A program made the position numbers and the translations under genes. Of a DNA stretch of 36,858 nt, positions 1 through 7,257 are shown in pieces. This DNA comes from Novosphingobium lindaniclasticum LE124. Its GTDB lineage: Bacteria > Pseudomonadota > Alphaproteobacteria > Sphingomonadales > Sphingomonadaceae. The stretch is taken from the NCBI RefSeq assembly GCF_000445125.1, contig NZ_ATHL01000156.1, forward strand, positions 1 to 36,858, given 5' to 3'. Each line of letters begins with the position of its first letter. Position 1 is the first letter of the stretch. The notes below the pieces were generated by a model. That model did not search any database. It was not told the origin of the DNA and saw nothing but the letters and a program-made list of their open reading frames with translations.

Positions 1-52
1 CATCAGACTACGAATCTGAGGGTCGGACGTTCGAATCGTTCCGGGCGCACCA
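1..52 (+). tRNA. tRNA-Arg(ACG), 5'-truncated by window edge
   Basis: The 3' part of a tRNA identical to the two complete copies downstream. It begins in the anticodon arm, carries the ACG anticodon and T arm, and ends with an encoded CCA at 50-52. The 5' half lies outside the window. It is the first visible unit of a 130-bp tandem repeat. Confidence 0.93.
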
Positions 53-105
53 TTCTTCTTCAAGGCTTCGGTATTGAACGAGAGTGGCACCCATAGGGCA
101 AATGT

Positions 106-182
106 GCGCCCGTAGCTCAGCTGGATAGAGCATCAGACTACGAATCTGAGGGTCGGACGTTCGAATCGTTCCGGGCGCACCA
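106..182 (+). tRNA. tRNA-Arg(ACG), copy 2
   Basis: A complete 77-nt tRNA. The acceptor stem starts GCGCCCG and closes with CGGGCGC, followed by discriminator A and an encoded CCA. The anticodon stem is TCAGA/TCTGA with loop CTACGAA, so the anticodon is ACG. A34 is expected to be deaminated to inosine so that CGU, CGC and CGA are read. The copy is identical to the one at 236-312. Confidence 0.97.
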
Positions 183-235
183 TTCTTCTTCAAGGCTTCG
201 GTATTGAACGAGAGTGGCACCCATAGGGCAAATGT

Positions 236-312
236 GCGCCCGTAGCTCAGCTGGATAGAGCATCAGACTACGAATCTGAGGGTCGGACGTTCGAATCGTT
301 CCGGGCGCACCA
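236..312 (+). tRNA. tRNA-Arg(ACG), copy 3
   Basis: A second complete 77-nt copy, identical to 106-182, with encoded CCA at 310-312. It is the last tRNA of the array and is followed 15 nt later by an intrinsic terminator. Confidence 0.97.
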
Positions 313-327
313 CTTGCACTGACACAC

Positions 328-367
328 GAAGAACCCCGCGGAGCAGCAGCTCAAGCGGGGTTTTTCG
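328..367 (+). terminator. Intrinsic terminator after the tRNA-Arg array
   Basis: AACCCCGC (332-339) pairs with GCGGGGTT (355-362), extended outward by CGAA/TTCG, and a run of T follows. It closes the rightward tRNA transcript. Confidence 0.85.
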
Positions 368-410
368 TATGTTCGATCCGTGACCGAACGAACGCTCCGG
401 CGAATCGAAA

Positions 411-438
411 AGGGCCGGAGGTCTGCACCTCCGGCCCT
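411..438 (-). terminator. Intrinsic terminator of the secreted-protein gene
   Basis: A perfect 12-bp stem (411-422 with 427-438) and 4-nt loop lie about 27 bases past the stop codon at 465. On the minus strand the hairpin is followed by TTTT, so it ends the leftward transcript. Confidence 0.88.
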
Positions 439-464
439 CGATCGTTCTGCCGTGCTGCGGGCTT

Positions 465-1073
465 TTACTGACCGCTGGGGGCTTCGGTTGCAGCAGCCGA
501 AGCCGAAGGGGTTGCCTGGGCATCGGCGCCCGGCTGGCCACCGGCACTGGCCTGAAGCTGCGAGTTGAACGCCGTGGCGGTCATGCCAAGCGTCAGCGAC
601 TTGTCGGCACCCAGGCCGAAGTAGGACTTCTTGAGCTGTGCTACCGAGCCGTTGTTGAGGGCGACGAAGACCTCTTCGCCCTCGACCTTGCTGACGGTGC
701 CGAGAACGACGCCGTCGCTGCTCTTGATCGGCTTGTCTGCGACGAATGCGGTGGCGAGTTCGGCGCTGCTCTCGGCCTTGGCGCCGTTCACGGCGGCTTC
801 GAGGTCGGCCTTGTTCATGCCGATGGTGAGGCCCTTTTCACGCATGGCGAAGGATGCAGTCGGCAGACCGGCGCGGGCGGTGCCGGTGTTGACGGTGACG
901 ACGCCGCTCTGAACCGCCTCGACGGTGCCGACTTCGGAGCCATCGGGACCGAAGACCTTGGCACCCACGGTCGGGGCTGCGGCAGCAGCGGCGGCCGGTG
1001 CGCCCTGGGCCATCGCGGCCATGGGGGACAGAGCGGCAGCGGCGATCGCGGCGGCGATGAGGGATTTCTTCAT
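465..1073 (-). CDS. Secreted Ala-rich protein with two tandem PRC-barrel-like modules
   Basis: A protein of 202 aa, not recognised as a named gene. The start at 1073 is chosen because GAAGGAG lies just upstream and a clean signal peptide follows (MKK, hydrophobic Ala-rich core, predicted cleavage after AMA near residue 22). After an Ala/Pro linker come two homologous blocks, about residues 36-95 and 115-174. Each has a short beta pattern with G-x-V-x-G-T-V and ends in L-T-x-G-M plus a hydrophobic tail, which suggests an internal duplication of a small beta-barrel-like module. The C-terminus (175-202) is low-complexity Ala/Gln/Pro/Ser. It is probably periplasmic or outer-membrane associated. 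The gene is monocistronic, with its own terminator at 411-438, and is divergent from the phospholipase D-like gene. The PRC-like label is inferred from pattern only. Confidence 0.85.
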   Translation of the reverse strand: MKKSLIAAAIAAAALSPMAAMAQGAPAAAAAAAPTVGAKVFGPDGSEVGTVEAVQSGVVTVNTGTARAGLPTASFAMREKGLTIGMNKADLEAAVNGAKAESSAELATAFVADKPIKSSDGVVLGTVSKVEGEEVFVALNNGSVAQLKKSYFGLGADKSLTLGMTATAFNSQLQASAGGQPGADAQATPSASAAATEAPSGQ

Positions 1074-1466
1074 GGCGTACTCCTTCTCGATGCGGGAACC
1101 GACGAGTGGTCCCGGCTCGGGGAGCTCCTGAGCGCAGTCGCACGCGCAGGAGCGGAAATGACGGTCCAGGAAATTCACGACCCGGACGGTTTGTTCCGGC
1201 CCGAAGGCCGAAGGTTCGTCCCGTGTCCGCGGACATTCTGAGAGACGAACTTTGACGGTGCATGTTGCACACTTGCAACGGAATGGCCGCTGAACAGTGC
1301 CGGATCAACCGCCAAAGTGGCACTTTTTTGCGATGAAACGGCGGAAAACCGCCATTCCGCGATTCCAGGGGCGGTGGATTGTGCCATCTGTCGGACAAAT
1401 GGGGGCGGAACCGCGCGGGATCTGCATGCTTGATCCGGGGCGACGGGTGATCCAGCAAGGCAGGTG
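1074..1466. promoter_or_regulatory. Divergent intergenic region with three inverted repeats
   Basis: This 393-bp gap separates the secreted-protein gene (leftward) from the phospholipase D-like gene (rightward). No convincing ORF is seen. It holds GTTGCA-n4-TGCAAC (1264-1279), the near-continuous palindrome AAAGTG-G-CACTTT (1314-1326) and GGCGG-AAAA-CCGCC (1340-1353). Clustered dyads in a divergent promoter region suggest operator sites. No clear -35/-10 pair could be assigned. Confidence 0.5.
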
Positions 1467-3002
1467 ATGAAAGACAATTCCGTGAAGCAGGGTGACGAGG
1501 CGAACGCCGTTTCGTCATCGGTCTGGCGCTATGCCATGGCCAAGCGCGCCTATGTGGTGATCGACGCCGCCGACTACTTCGACCTCATGCGCGGGGTCAT
1601 GGAGGAAGCGCGCCAGCGGATCTTCCTGATCGGCTGGGATTTCGATTCGCGGATTCTGCTCTCCTCCGGGCGGCGCTGGTGGCAGGGCGGCAGGCGCAAG
1701 CGCTTTCCGGCGCGCCTGGGGTCATTCATCGTCTGGCTGGTGCGCAACAATCCGCAACTGGAGATCCGGTTGCTGAAGTGGAACGTCTCGCTGGTGAAAT
1801 CGCTGTTTCGTGGGACGATGGTCTTCGACCTGCTTCGCTGGGCAAGGCAGAAGCGGATCGACTTCAAGTTCGACAGCGCCCATCCGATCGGATGCAGCCA
1901 CCACCAGAAGATCGTGGTGGTGGACGACGTCTTCGCGGCCTGCGGCGGGATCGACATGACCACCGATCGCTGGGATACGCCGGACCACTTGCCCAAAGAC
2001 CCGCGCCGACGGCGACCGAGCGGGCGGCTCTACGGCCCCTGGCATGATGTGACGATGCTGATGGAGGGCGAAGTCGCGGCGGCTCTGGGGGAACTCGGGC
2101 GCGAACGGTGGAAAGTAGCGGGCGGCGCGGAGATCGCACCTTGTGTGCCGCAGGAATTCAGCCCTTGGCCGGACAAACTTCGCGCCGAGTTCGAAAACGT
2201 CGAGATCGGCATCGCCCGCACCCGAGCGGAGTACGGCGACTGTCCGCAAGTCAGTGAGATCGAGGCCCTTTTCGCCGAGCAGATCCGCCGTTCCCGACGG
2301 TTCGTCTATGCCGAGACGCAATACTTCGCTTCCCGGGCGATAGCCGAGGCGATCTGCGAACGGCTTCTCGAAGACGATCCGCCGGAGTTTCTGATCGTCA
2401 ATCCGCTGACGGCCGATGGCTGGCTGGAGCAGTTGGCGATGGATTCCGCGCGGGTGGAACTTCTCCGCACGCTGAAGGATGCCGATCATGCCAAGCGCTT
2501 TCGCATCTATTATCCGGTGGCGGCGGACGGGACGCCGATCTACGTCCATGCCAAGCTGATGATCGTCGACGACGAAATTCTGCGCGTGGGTTCCGCCAAT
2601 ATGAACAACCGTTCGATGGGGCTCGATTCGGAATGCGACGTCTTCATCGACACGGCGCGGCCCGCCAATGCGCATGTCTCTCCCACCATCGCCGGGCTGC
2701 GCCACCGGCTGCTGGCCGAGCACTGCGGCGTGTCGCAGGAAGCCATCGCCGAGGCGCTGGATCGCCATGGCTCGATGTTGGCGGCGGTAGAAAGCCTTGT
2801 GCCTTCGGGCAAACATCTGGAACCCTTGCCCTTGAAACATCTCACCGAAGCTGAAAGAGCGCTCGGTGAAAGTGCTCTGCTCGACCCGGAACGGCCTGGG
2901 GAGATGTTCGAGCCGATCGAGCGGCGCGGTCTCTTCCGCCGCAAGGGGCGGCTCATGCGGCTGCGTCTTAGGAACCGATTGCAAAGGAGTAAGAAGGGAT
3001 GA
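1467..3002 (+). CDS. Phospholipase D-like phosphatidyltransferase/hydrolase
   Basis: A 511-aa member of the phospholipase D superfamily. Two HKD catalytic motifs are intact: H146-x-K148-x4-D153 in SHHQKIVVVDD, and H361-x-K363-x4-D368 in YVHAKLMIVDD followed by GSANMNNRS. Two such half-sites form one active centre that works through a phosphohistidine intermediate on phosphodiester bonds, usually in phospholipids. No signal peptide or membrane segment is evident, which argues against classical cardiolipin synthase with its N-terminal helices. The substrate cannot be read from sequence. The start is the ATG at 1467, with AAGG about 8 nt upstream; a GTG directly before it (1464) is also possible. 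The stop overlaps folE as ATGA, so translation of the two is probably coupled. Confidence 0.93.
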   Translation: MKDNSVKQGDEANAVSSSVWRYAMAKRAYVVIDAADYFDLMRGVMEEARQRIFLIGWDFDSRILLSSGRRWWQGGRRKRFPARLGSFIVWLVRNNPQLEIRLLKWNVSLVKSLFRGTMVFDLLRWARQKRIDFKFDSAHPIGCSHHQKIVVVDDVFAACGGIDMTTDRWDTPDHLPKDPRRRRPSGRLYGPWHDVTMLMEGEVAAALGELGRERWKVAGGAEIAPCVPQEFSPWPDKLRAEFENVEIGIARTRAEYGDCPQVSEIEALFAEQIRRSRRFVYAETQYFASRAIAEAICERLLEDDPPEFLIVNPLTADGWLEQLAMDSARVELLRTLKDADHAKRFRIYYPVAADGTPIYVHAKLMIVDDEILRVGSANMNNRSMGLDSECDVFIDTARPANAHVSPTIAGLRHRLLAEHCGVSQEAIAEALDRHGSMLAAVESLVPSGKHLEPLPLKHLTEAERALGESALLDPERPGEMFEPIERRGLFRRKGRLMRLRLRNRLQRSKKG

Positions 3003-3607
3003 GCAGCCTCGACGGTCCCGACGAGGACAACCCGCAGGGCAAGCCCGCCGTCCCGGAGCATGTGCAGCAGGCCATCCGCACGCTGATCGAGTGGGCCGGT
3101 GACGACCCTTCGCGGGAGGGACTGCTCGATACGCCCAAGCGCGTGGCGCGGGCGTGGAAGGAATATTGCCAGGGCTATGGCGAGGATCCGGCGTTCCATC
3201 TCAGCCGCGTGTTCGAGGAAGTGGGCGGATACGACGAAGTCGTGCTGCTGAAGGACATCCCGTTCCAGTCGCACTGCGAGCATCACATGGCTCCGATCAT
3301 CGGCAAGGCGGCGATCGCCTATCTGCCGAAGAATCACGTCGTCGGCATCTCGAAGCTGGCCCGCGTCCTCCACGGCTTCGCGCGGCGCCTGCAGATCCAG
3401 GAACGACTGACCGCCGAAGTGGCGCAGTGCATCTGGGATCATCTCCAGCCCCAAGGCGTGGCTGTGGTGATCGAGGCCAGCCATGCCTGCATGACCGCGC
3501 GCGGCGTAAGGACGCCGGGCGTCGGCATGATCACCAGCCGCATGATGGGCACTTTCCTCGACGACGAACGCAGCCGCAAGGAAGTGCTGAGCCTGATGGG
3601 CTACTGA
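2999..3607 (+). CDS. folE: GTP cyclohydrolase I
   Basis: FolE (202 aa) converts GTP to 7,8-dihydroneopterin triphosphate, the first step of folate and pterin synthesis. It acts in the cytosol, normally as a decamer. The Zn ligands are visible: C93 and H96 in SHCEHHMAP, and C164 in SHACMTARG. The conserved VGISKLARV and GVRTPG segments are also present. The length is usual for the family. The ATG overlaps the stop of the phospholipase D-like gene (ATGA), with AAGGAG and GAAGGG upstream. Pairing with a phospholipase is not a known pathway link, so the operon may simply share expression. A G+C-rich hairpin (3612-3638) without a T run follows the stop. Confidence 0.97.
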   Translation: MSSLDGPDEDNPQGKPAVPEHVQQAIRTLIEWAGDDPSREGLLDTPKRVARAWKEYCQGYGEDPAFHLSRVFEEVGGYDEVVLLKDIPFQSHCEHHMAPIIGKAAIAYLPKNHVVGISKLARVLHGFARRLQIQERLTAEVAQCIWDHLQPQGVAVVIEASHACMTARGVRTPGVGMITSRMMGTFLDDERSRKEVLSLMGY

Positions 3608-3611
3608 TCGG

Positions 3612-3638
3612 CAGGCCGTCGCCGCTTGCGGCGGCCTG
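3612..3638 (+). terminator. Hairpin after folE, possible terminator
   Basis: CAGGCC (3612-3617) pairs with GGCCTG (3633-3638) around an inner GCCG/CGGC stem. It starts 5 bases after the folE stop. There is no T tract, so termination activity is uncertain. Confidence 0.45.
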
Positions 3639-3694
3639 CTGCCGGCGCAGGAACTCTCATCCGCTTATCCCCGCTTGCGCTGTGGACGGGACTT

Positions 3695-3732
3695 GCACGG
3701 CCCCCTTCGCTCCGGCGAAGGAAAGGCCGTGC
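3695..3732 (+). other. Long two-part hairpin ahead of the membrane-protein gene
   Basis: Outer arms GCACGGCC (3695-3702) and GGCCGTGC (3725-3732) enclose inner arms CCTTCGC (3704-3710) and GCGAAGG (3715-3721) with loop TCCG. The structure ends about 22 nt before the proposed TTG start at 3755. It could be a folE terminator, a 5'-UTR control element or a dispersed repeat; the sequence alone does not decide. Confidence 0.6.
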
Positions 3733-3754
3733 CAGGCACCCCGGGGGACATGAG

Positions 3755-5200
3755 TTGAGCGTAGGGACCGAATTCATCGACAGGCAGGACTCGTTTAGCC
3801 ACAAGGCGGCGCTCGGCTTGATCGCTGCGCTCGTGCCGGCGGCGATGCTGGTGGTGCTGTTGCTGCGCCGGGTGTGGGATGTCGATATCTTCTGGCAGCT
3901 CAAGCTGGGCGAGATCATCCTTGCCCACGGCGGACCGATCTCTGGCGAGCCTTTCGCCGCCCTTCATCTGGGAGAACCCTTGCCGGCGGTGGGCTGGCTG
4001 GCTCAGGCGAGCATGGCCTTCGTCCGCTCGGTCGGCGGCTGGGACGCGCTTCGCGTCTATGACGCACTGTGCTGGCTGGGCGGGTTCTGGGCCGTCGCTG
4101 TCGCTTGCCGGATGCGCGGGGCTTCGCGAGTGGCGGTGGCTGCCGCGTTGGTCCTCGCCTTCATTGCAGCGCTTCCCACTGCGAGTGTTCGGCCGCAGAG
4201 CTACGCCTCCTTGTGTTTCGGGCTCTTGCTCGCCTTGCAGCGCCTGGACCAGCGCCCGGGCGTCAGCCTCCTGCTGGGCGTACCCTTGCTCGTGCTCTGG
4301 CAGAACCTTCATCCCTCGGTCGGCATTGGCGCGCTGGCTCTGGGCATCCAGACGGCCTTGGGTGCCTTTGTTTGGTGGCGGGATCGCAGCCAGCCTCTGC
4401 CCCTGGTCTCCGCAATCCTGACCCTGGCCGCGATCGTCGCGATCTTCGCGACGCCGGACGGGTTTTCGATCCTTGCCATCTCCGCCGCCAATGCCGAAAT
4501 GAGCCTTGCCATCGGCGCCAGTGAATGGCGGCCGCTCTGGATCGAAGGCAACTGGGCCAATGCCGCTCCGGTGCTGATCACCGCTGCAACCTCGCTTTAC
4601 CTCCTGCTGCGTGCGCGAGAGCGCGTGGCGGCGCGCGAACTGCTGCTGGCACTCGCGCTGTTCGTGCTGACGGCTACGGCCTACCGTTTCGTGCTGTTCT
4701 GGGCCGTGGCCATGGTGCCCGTCCTTGCAAGGGTCATGACGAGCCCTGAAAGCGAACTGGATCGCGGCGGACCGCGCTGGCTGGCCGTGGCGGCCGTAGT
4801 GCTGGTGGCGGCGATCATGCCGATCGCTGCGCCTACCCGTTTCTCGCCGAGCCTCCCGCTGGGGGCGATCGCGCATCTCCAGCGCGAGGACGTGCGCGGT
4901 ACGATCTATGCCGATTTTCCTTATGGAGGCCCCGTCATCGATGCGGGTTGGCCGCAATGGCGCGTCGCCTATGACGGGCGCTACTATCGGTATCCGCGCG
5001 AGGAATGGCGCTATAACGGAGGGATCGAGAACGGCTATGTCCCGCTTGTCGATGTGATCGCCAAGTGGCACCCGTCCGCTTTCCTGATCCAGGAAGATCA
5101 CAATGCACCGCTTGCCGGAGAGCTGGCGCGGTCCAGGCAGTGGCGAAAGGTCTATCGCGGCCCGGACGGGGTCGTCGTCTACGTTCCCCGGGTGCGTTAG
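3755..5200 (+). CDS. Polytopic GT-C-like integral membrane protein of unknown function
   Basis: About 481 aa if the TTG at 3755 is the start (GGGGGA lies roughly 10 nt upstream). The open frame reaches an ATG at 3626, but translation of 3626-3754 is Arg/Pro-rich and crosses the strong hairpin at 3695-3732, so the longer form is less likely. A first hydrophobic helix (about residues 18-37) is followed by DVDIFWQLKLGE, with D42, D44 and W47. This acidic-aromatic motif resembles the D-x-D-x-W-W-H-L motif of a family of multispan proteins with a GT-C glycosyltransferase-like layout. About ten more hydrophobic segments follow, then a soluble C-terminal part with YADFPYGG and AYDGRYY, also typical of that family. 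The substrate is unknown and no sugar or lipid-carrier genes adjoin it. Confidence 0.8.
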   Translation: MSVGTEFIDRQDSFSHKAALGLIAALVPAAMLVVLLLRRVWDVDIFWQLKLGEIILAHGGPISGEPFAALHLGEPLPAVGWLAQASMAFVRSVGGWDALRVYDALCWLGGFWAVAVACRMRGASRVAVAAALVLAFIAALPTASVRPQSYASLCFGLLLALQRLDQRPGVSLLLGVPLLVLWQNLHPSVGIGALALGIQTALGAFVWWRDRSQPLPLVSAILTLAAIVAIFATPDGFSILAISAANAEMSLAIGASEWRPLWIEGNWANAAPVLITAATSLYLLLRARERVAARELLLALALFVLTATAYRFVLFWAVAMVPVLARVMTSPESELDRGGPRWLAVAAVVLVAAIMPIAAPTRFSPSLPLGAIAHLQREDVRGTIYADFPYGGPVIDAGWPQWRVAYDGRYYRYPREEWRYNGGIENGYVPLVDVIAKWHPSAFLIQEDHNAPLAGELARSRQWRKVYRGPDGVVVYVPRVR

Positions 5201-5222
5201 AGCCGGGCTGCTTCGAGGGGGA

Positions 5223-6239
5223 TCACTTCGGCGGCGCGTGCGGTTCGCCACCGGAGAAGGCGTCGGCGATGGAACAGGCGGCCGGACCCAGAATCACGAT
5301 GAACAGCGTCGGCAGGATGAACAGGATCAGCGGCACCGTCATGATCGCCGGCAGGCGCGCGGCCTTTTCCTCGGCGCGCATCATGCGTTCGTTGCGGAAC
5401 TCGGCCGAAAGTACGCGCAGGGCCGATGCCAGCGGCGTCCCGTAGCGCTCGGTCTGGATCATGGTGGTGACGACGCCGCGCATGGCATCCAGATCGACGC
5501 GGTAGGCCAGGTTTTCGAACGCCTGGCGCCGCTCGGTCAGGAACGAGAGTTCGATCGAGGTTAGCGAGAATTCCTCGCCCAGTTCAGGATAGGCACGGCC
5601 AAGTTCACGCGCGACACGGTCGAACGCGGCATCCACGGTAAGGCCTGCTTCCGCGCAGATAACCAGGAGGTCCAGCGCATCGGGCAGGCCTTTGCGGATC
5701 GCGTCGGTGCGCTTGGTGACCATGTTCTTGATGAAGATGTCCGGCCCCTTGTAGCCGGCGATCAGCATCGCCGCGAAGCCCATGAACTTCTTGAAGCTGC
5801 TCCACTGCGGAAAGTAGTCGATGCCGTAGATCACGAGGGCTGCGGTGCCGCCCATCACGATCGGGGCCACAAGTCTGGCGAAGACCACCGCGACCGCCCA
5901 TTCCTTGTTGCGGATACCGGCCTGGGCCAGCTTCCGCTCGATATCGCGCAGCTGGCTGTCCTGCAGCATCTTGAGCTTGCCCAGGAAAGCCCCCATGCGG
6001 TCGGTGGTCTCGTTGCGGCGCACCACGCTCTGGCGCTTGCGCGGCGCACTCGCGATCCCGGCTTTCAGGGCCTCGCGGCGCTGGTTGAGCGCCTTGACTC
6101 GCTTGGCCATGGGATCGCGTACCGTCACGGCCGCATAGATCGCCAGCAGCACGGCCGCGGCGGCAACCGCCGCCAGCACGGTGCCGACGAGGATCATGTC
6201 GAACCCGAGCAGAGTCGGGCCGGCGGGTTGAGGGGGCAT
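5223..6239 (-). CDS. tadC: Tad pilus inner-membrane platform protein TadC
   Basis: A 338-aa protein with a T2SS GspF-type domain. It has an N-terminal membrane helix (about 15-40), a charged cytoplasmic stretch, two central helices (about 115-165), the F-domain with LPDALDLLVICAEAGLTVD and helical repeats, and a C-terminal helix pair (about 300-325). TadB and TadC form the inner-membrane platform on which the Tad ATPase drives Flp pilin assembly. It is the last gene of the leftward pilus block, 18 bp after tadB. ATG start at 6239. The pilin and motor ATPase are not next to it. Confidence 0.93.
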   Translation of the reverse strand: MPPQPAGPTLLGFDMILVGTVLAAVAAAAVLLAIYAAVTVRDPMAKRVKALNQRREALKAGIASAPRKRQSVVRRNETTDRMGAFLGKLKMLQDSQLRDIERKLAQAGIRNKEWAVAVVFARLVAPIVMGGTAALVIYGIDYFPQWSSFKKFMGFAAMLIAGYKGPDIFIKNMVTKRTDAIRKGLPDALDLLVICAEAGLTVDAAFDRVARELGRAYPELGEEFSLTSIELSFLTERRQAFENLAYRVDLDAMRGVVTTMIQTERYGTPLASALRVLSAEFRNERMMRAEEKAARLPAIMTVPLILFILPTLFIVILGPAACSIADAFSGGEPHAPPK

Positions 6240-6257
6240 CGTCCGTCTTCCCTTCGC

Positions 6258-7229
6258 TCAGATCTCGAAACTGACCATCTTGGCCATGATGAAAGCGCCG
6301 ATCCCCATCCAGATCGCGCCGCCCATTCCCGCAACTGTCAGGCGATCGTCGGTGAAGAACTTGCCGATATAGCCGGGGTTGATCCACCAGATCATGCCGA
6401 AGACGATGAACGGCAGGGCGCCGACGATATAGGCCGAGGCTTTCGATTCCGAACTCATGGCGCGGATCTTCAGCTTCATCTGCGAGCGCTTGCGCAGCAC
6501 CTCCGACAGGTTGGCCAGGGTCTCGGCAAGGTTGCCACCGGTTTCGCGCTGGATCGCCAGGGTGATGCAGAAGAAGTTGAATTCCGGTATGTCGAGGCGG
6601 TCGGCAGTGTCCTGGAGCGCGTCTTCCATGGTCTTGCCGATCTTGATGCGCTCGGTGACGAGCTTGAATTCCTCGCCGACAGGGCCGGGCACTTCGCGGG
6701 CGACGACGCCGAGCGTCTCGGTCACCGGCAGGCCGGAACGCAGCCCGCGCACCAAGAGTTCGATGGCGTCGGGAAACTTGCCGTTGAAGGCGTTGGTGCG
6801 GCGGGAAATCAGCTTGGTCAGCACGAAGTGCGGAACGCCGGCCCCCATGAAGAGGCCGAAGGCAAGCGCCAGGATGAGCGCCTGCGTCTTCAGCAGGACG
6901 ATGAGCGTGACGAACAGCCCCAGGCCGATCGAGACGTAGAGGTACTGGTTGAGCGACCAGCTTACCCCCGAGCGATGCAGGCGCAGCGCCAGCGCGTCGA
7001 TCCGCGAACCAGAACCGGCAGCCTTGTGCATTTTCGGGCGGCGCGCGGCCACAGCCTTGCGCATCTGCGCTTCGACGCGGTCGGTCGTGCTTTGGGAATG
7101 GCGGTAGCGCACGGACTTCAACCGGCGTGCGGATTCCTTGGCGGGCGAGGGGCCCGCGAAGGCGATCCACAGGAGCGCCAGCACGCTTCCCAGGCCTGTC
7201 GCCACCAGCACGATCTGTATCATGTCCAT
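6258..7229 (-). CDS. tadB: Tad pilus inner-membrane platform protein TadB
   Basis: A 323-aa protein with a GspF-type domain. It has an N-terminal signal-anchor helix (about 3-25), a basic cytoplasmic region (30-80), two helices (about 93-140), the F domain with FPDAIELLVRGLRSGLPV and IQRETGGNLAETL, and two C-terminal helices. It is the paralogue and partner of TadC. Its start lies only 28 bp after the stop of cpaE. In most Tad loci the ATPase gene cpaF/tadA sits exactly at this junction; here there is no room for it. Confidence 0.93.
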   Translation of the reverse strand: MDMIQIVLVATGLGSVLALLWIAFAGPSPAKESARRLKSVRYRHSQSTTDRVEAQMRKAVAARRPKMHKAAGSGSRIDALALRLHRSGVSWSLNQYLYVSIGLGLFVTLIVLLKTQALILALAFGLFMGAGVPHFVLTKLISRRTNAFNGKFPDAIELLVRGLRSGLPVTETLGVVAREVPGPVGEEFKLVTERIKIGKTMEDALQDTADRLDIPEFNFFCITLAIQRETGGNLAETLANLSEVLRKRSQMKLKIRAMSSESKASAYIVGALPFIVFGMIWWINPGYIGKFFTDDRLTVAGMGGAIWMGIGAFIMAKMVSFEI

Positions 7230-7257
7230 CGCTGCGTCCCGCCCGCTGCCGGCCTCC

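Larger units (their letters stand above)
1..312 (+). repeat. 130-bp tandem repeat carrying tRNA-Arg and a 53-bp spacer
   Basis: Positions 1, 131 and 261 start the same sequence, and the spacers 53-105 and 183-235 are identical, so tRNA plus spacer repeat exactly every 130 bp. Identity of the non-functional spacer implies recent duplication or ongoing gene conversion. The array continues past the left edge, so the true copy number is unknown. Confidence 0.95.

Noticed and set aside
8..220. 70-codon minus-strand frame over the tRNA array
   Set aside because: Antisense to repeated tRNA genes; its repeated protein sequence merely mirrors the 130-bp period.
1..312. CRISPR-like tandem array
   Set aside because: The repeat unit is a tRNA plus an identical spacer, not short repeats with unique spacers. 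No CRISPR array or cas gene is seen anywhere in the window.
1318..1332. Sigma-54-like promoter TGGCAC...TTGC
   Set aside because: The GG-to-GC distance is one base too short for a -24/-12 promoter, and the match is largely explained by the AAAGTGGCACTTT palindrome.
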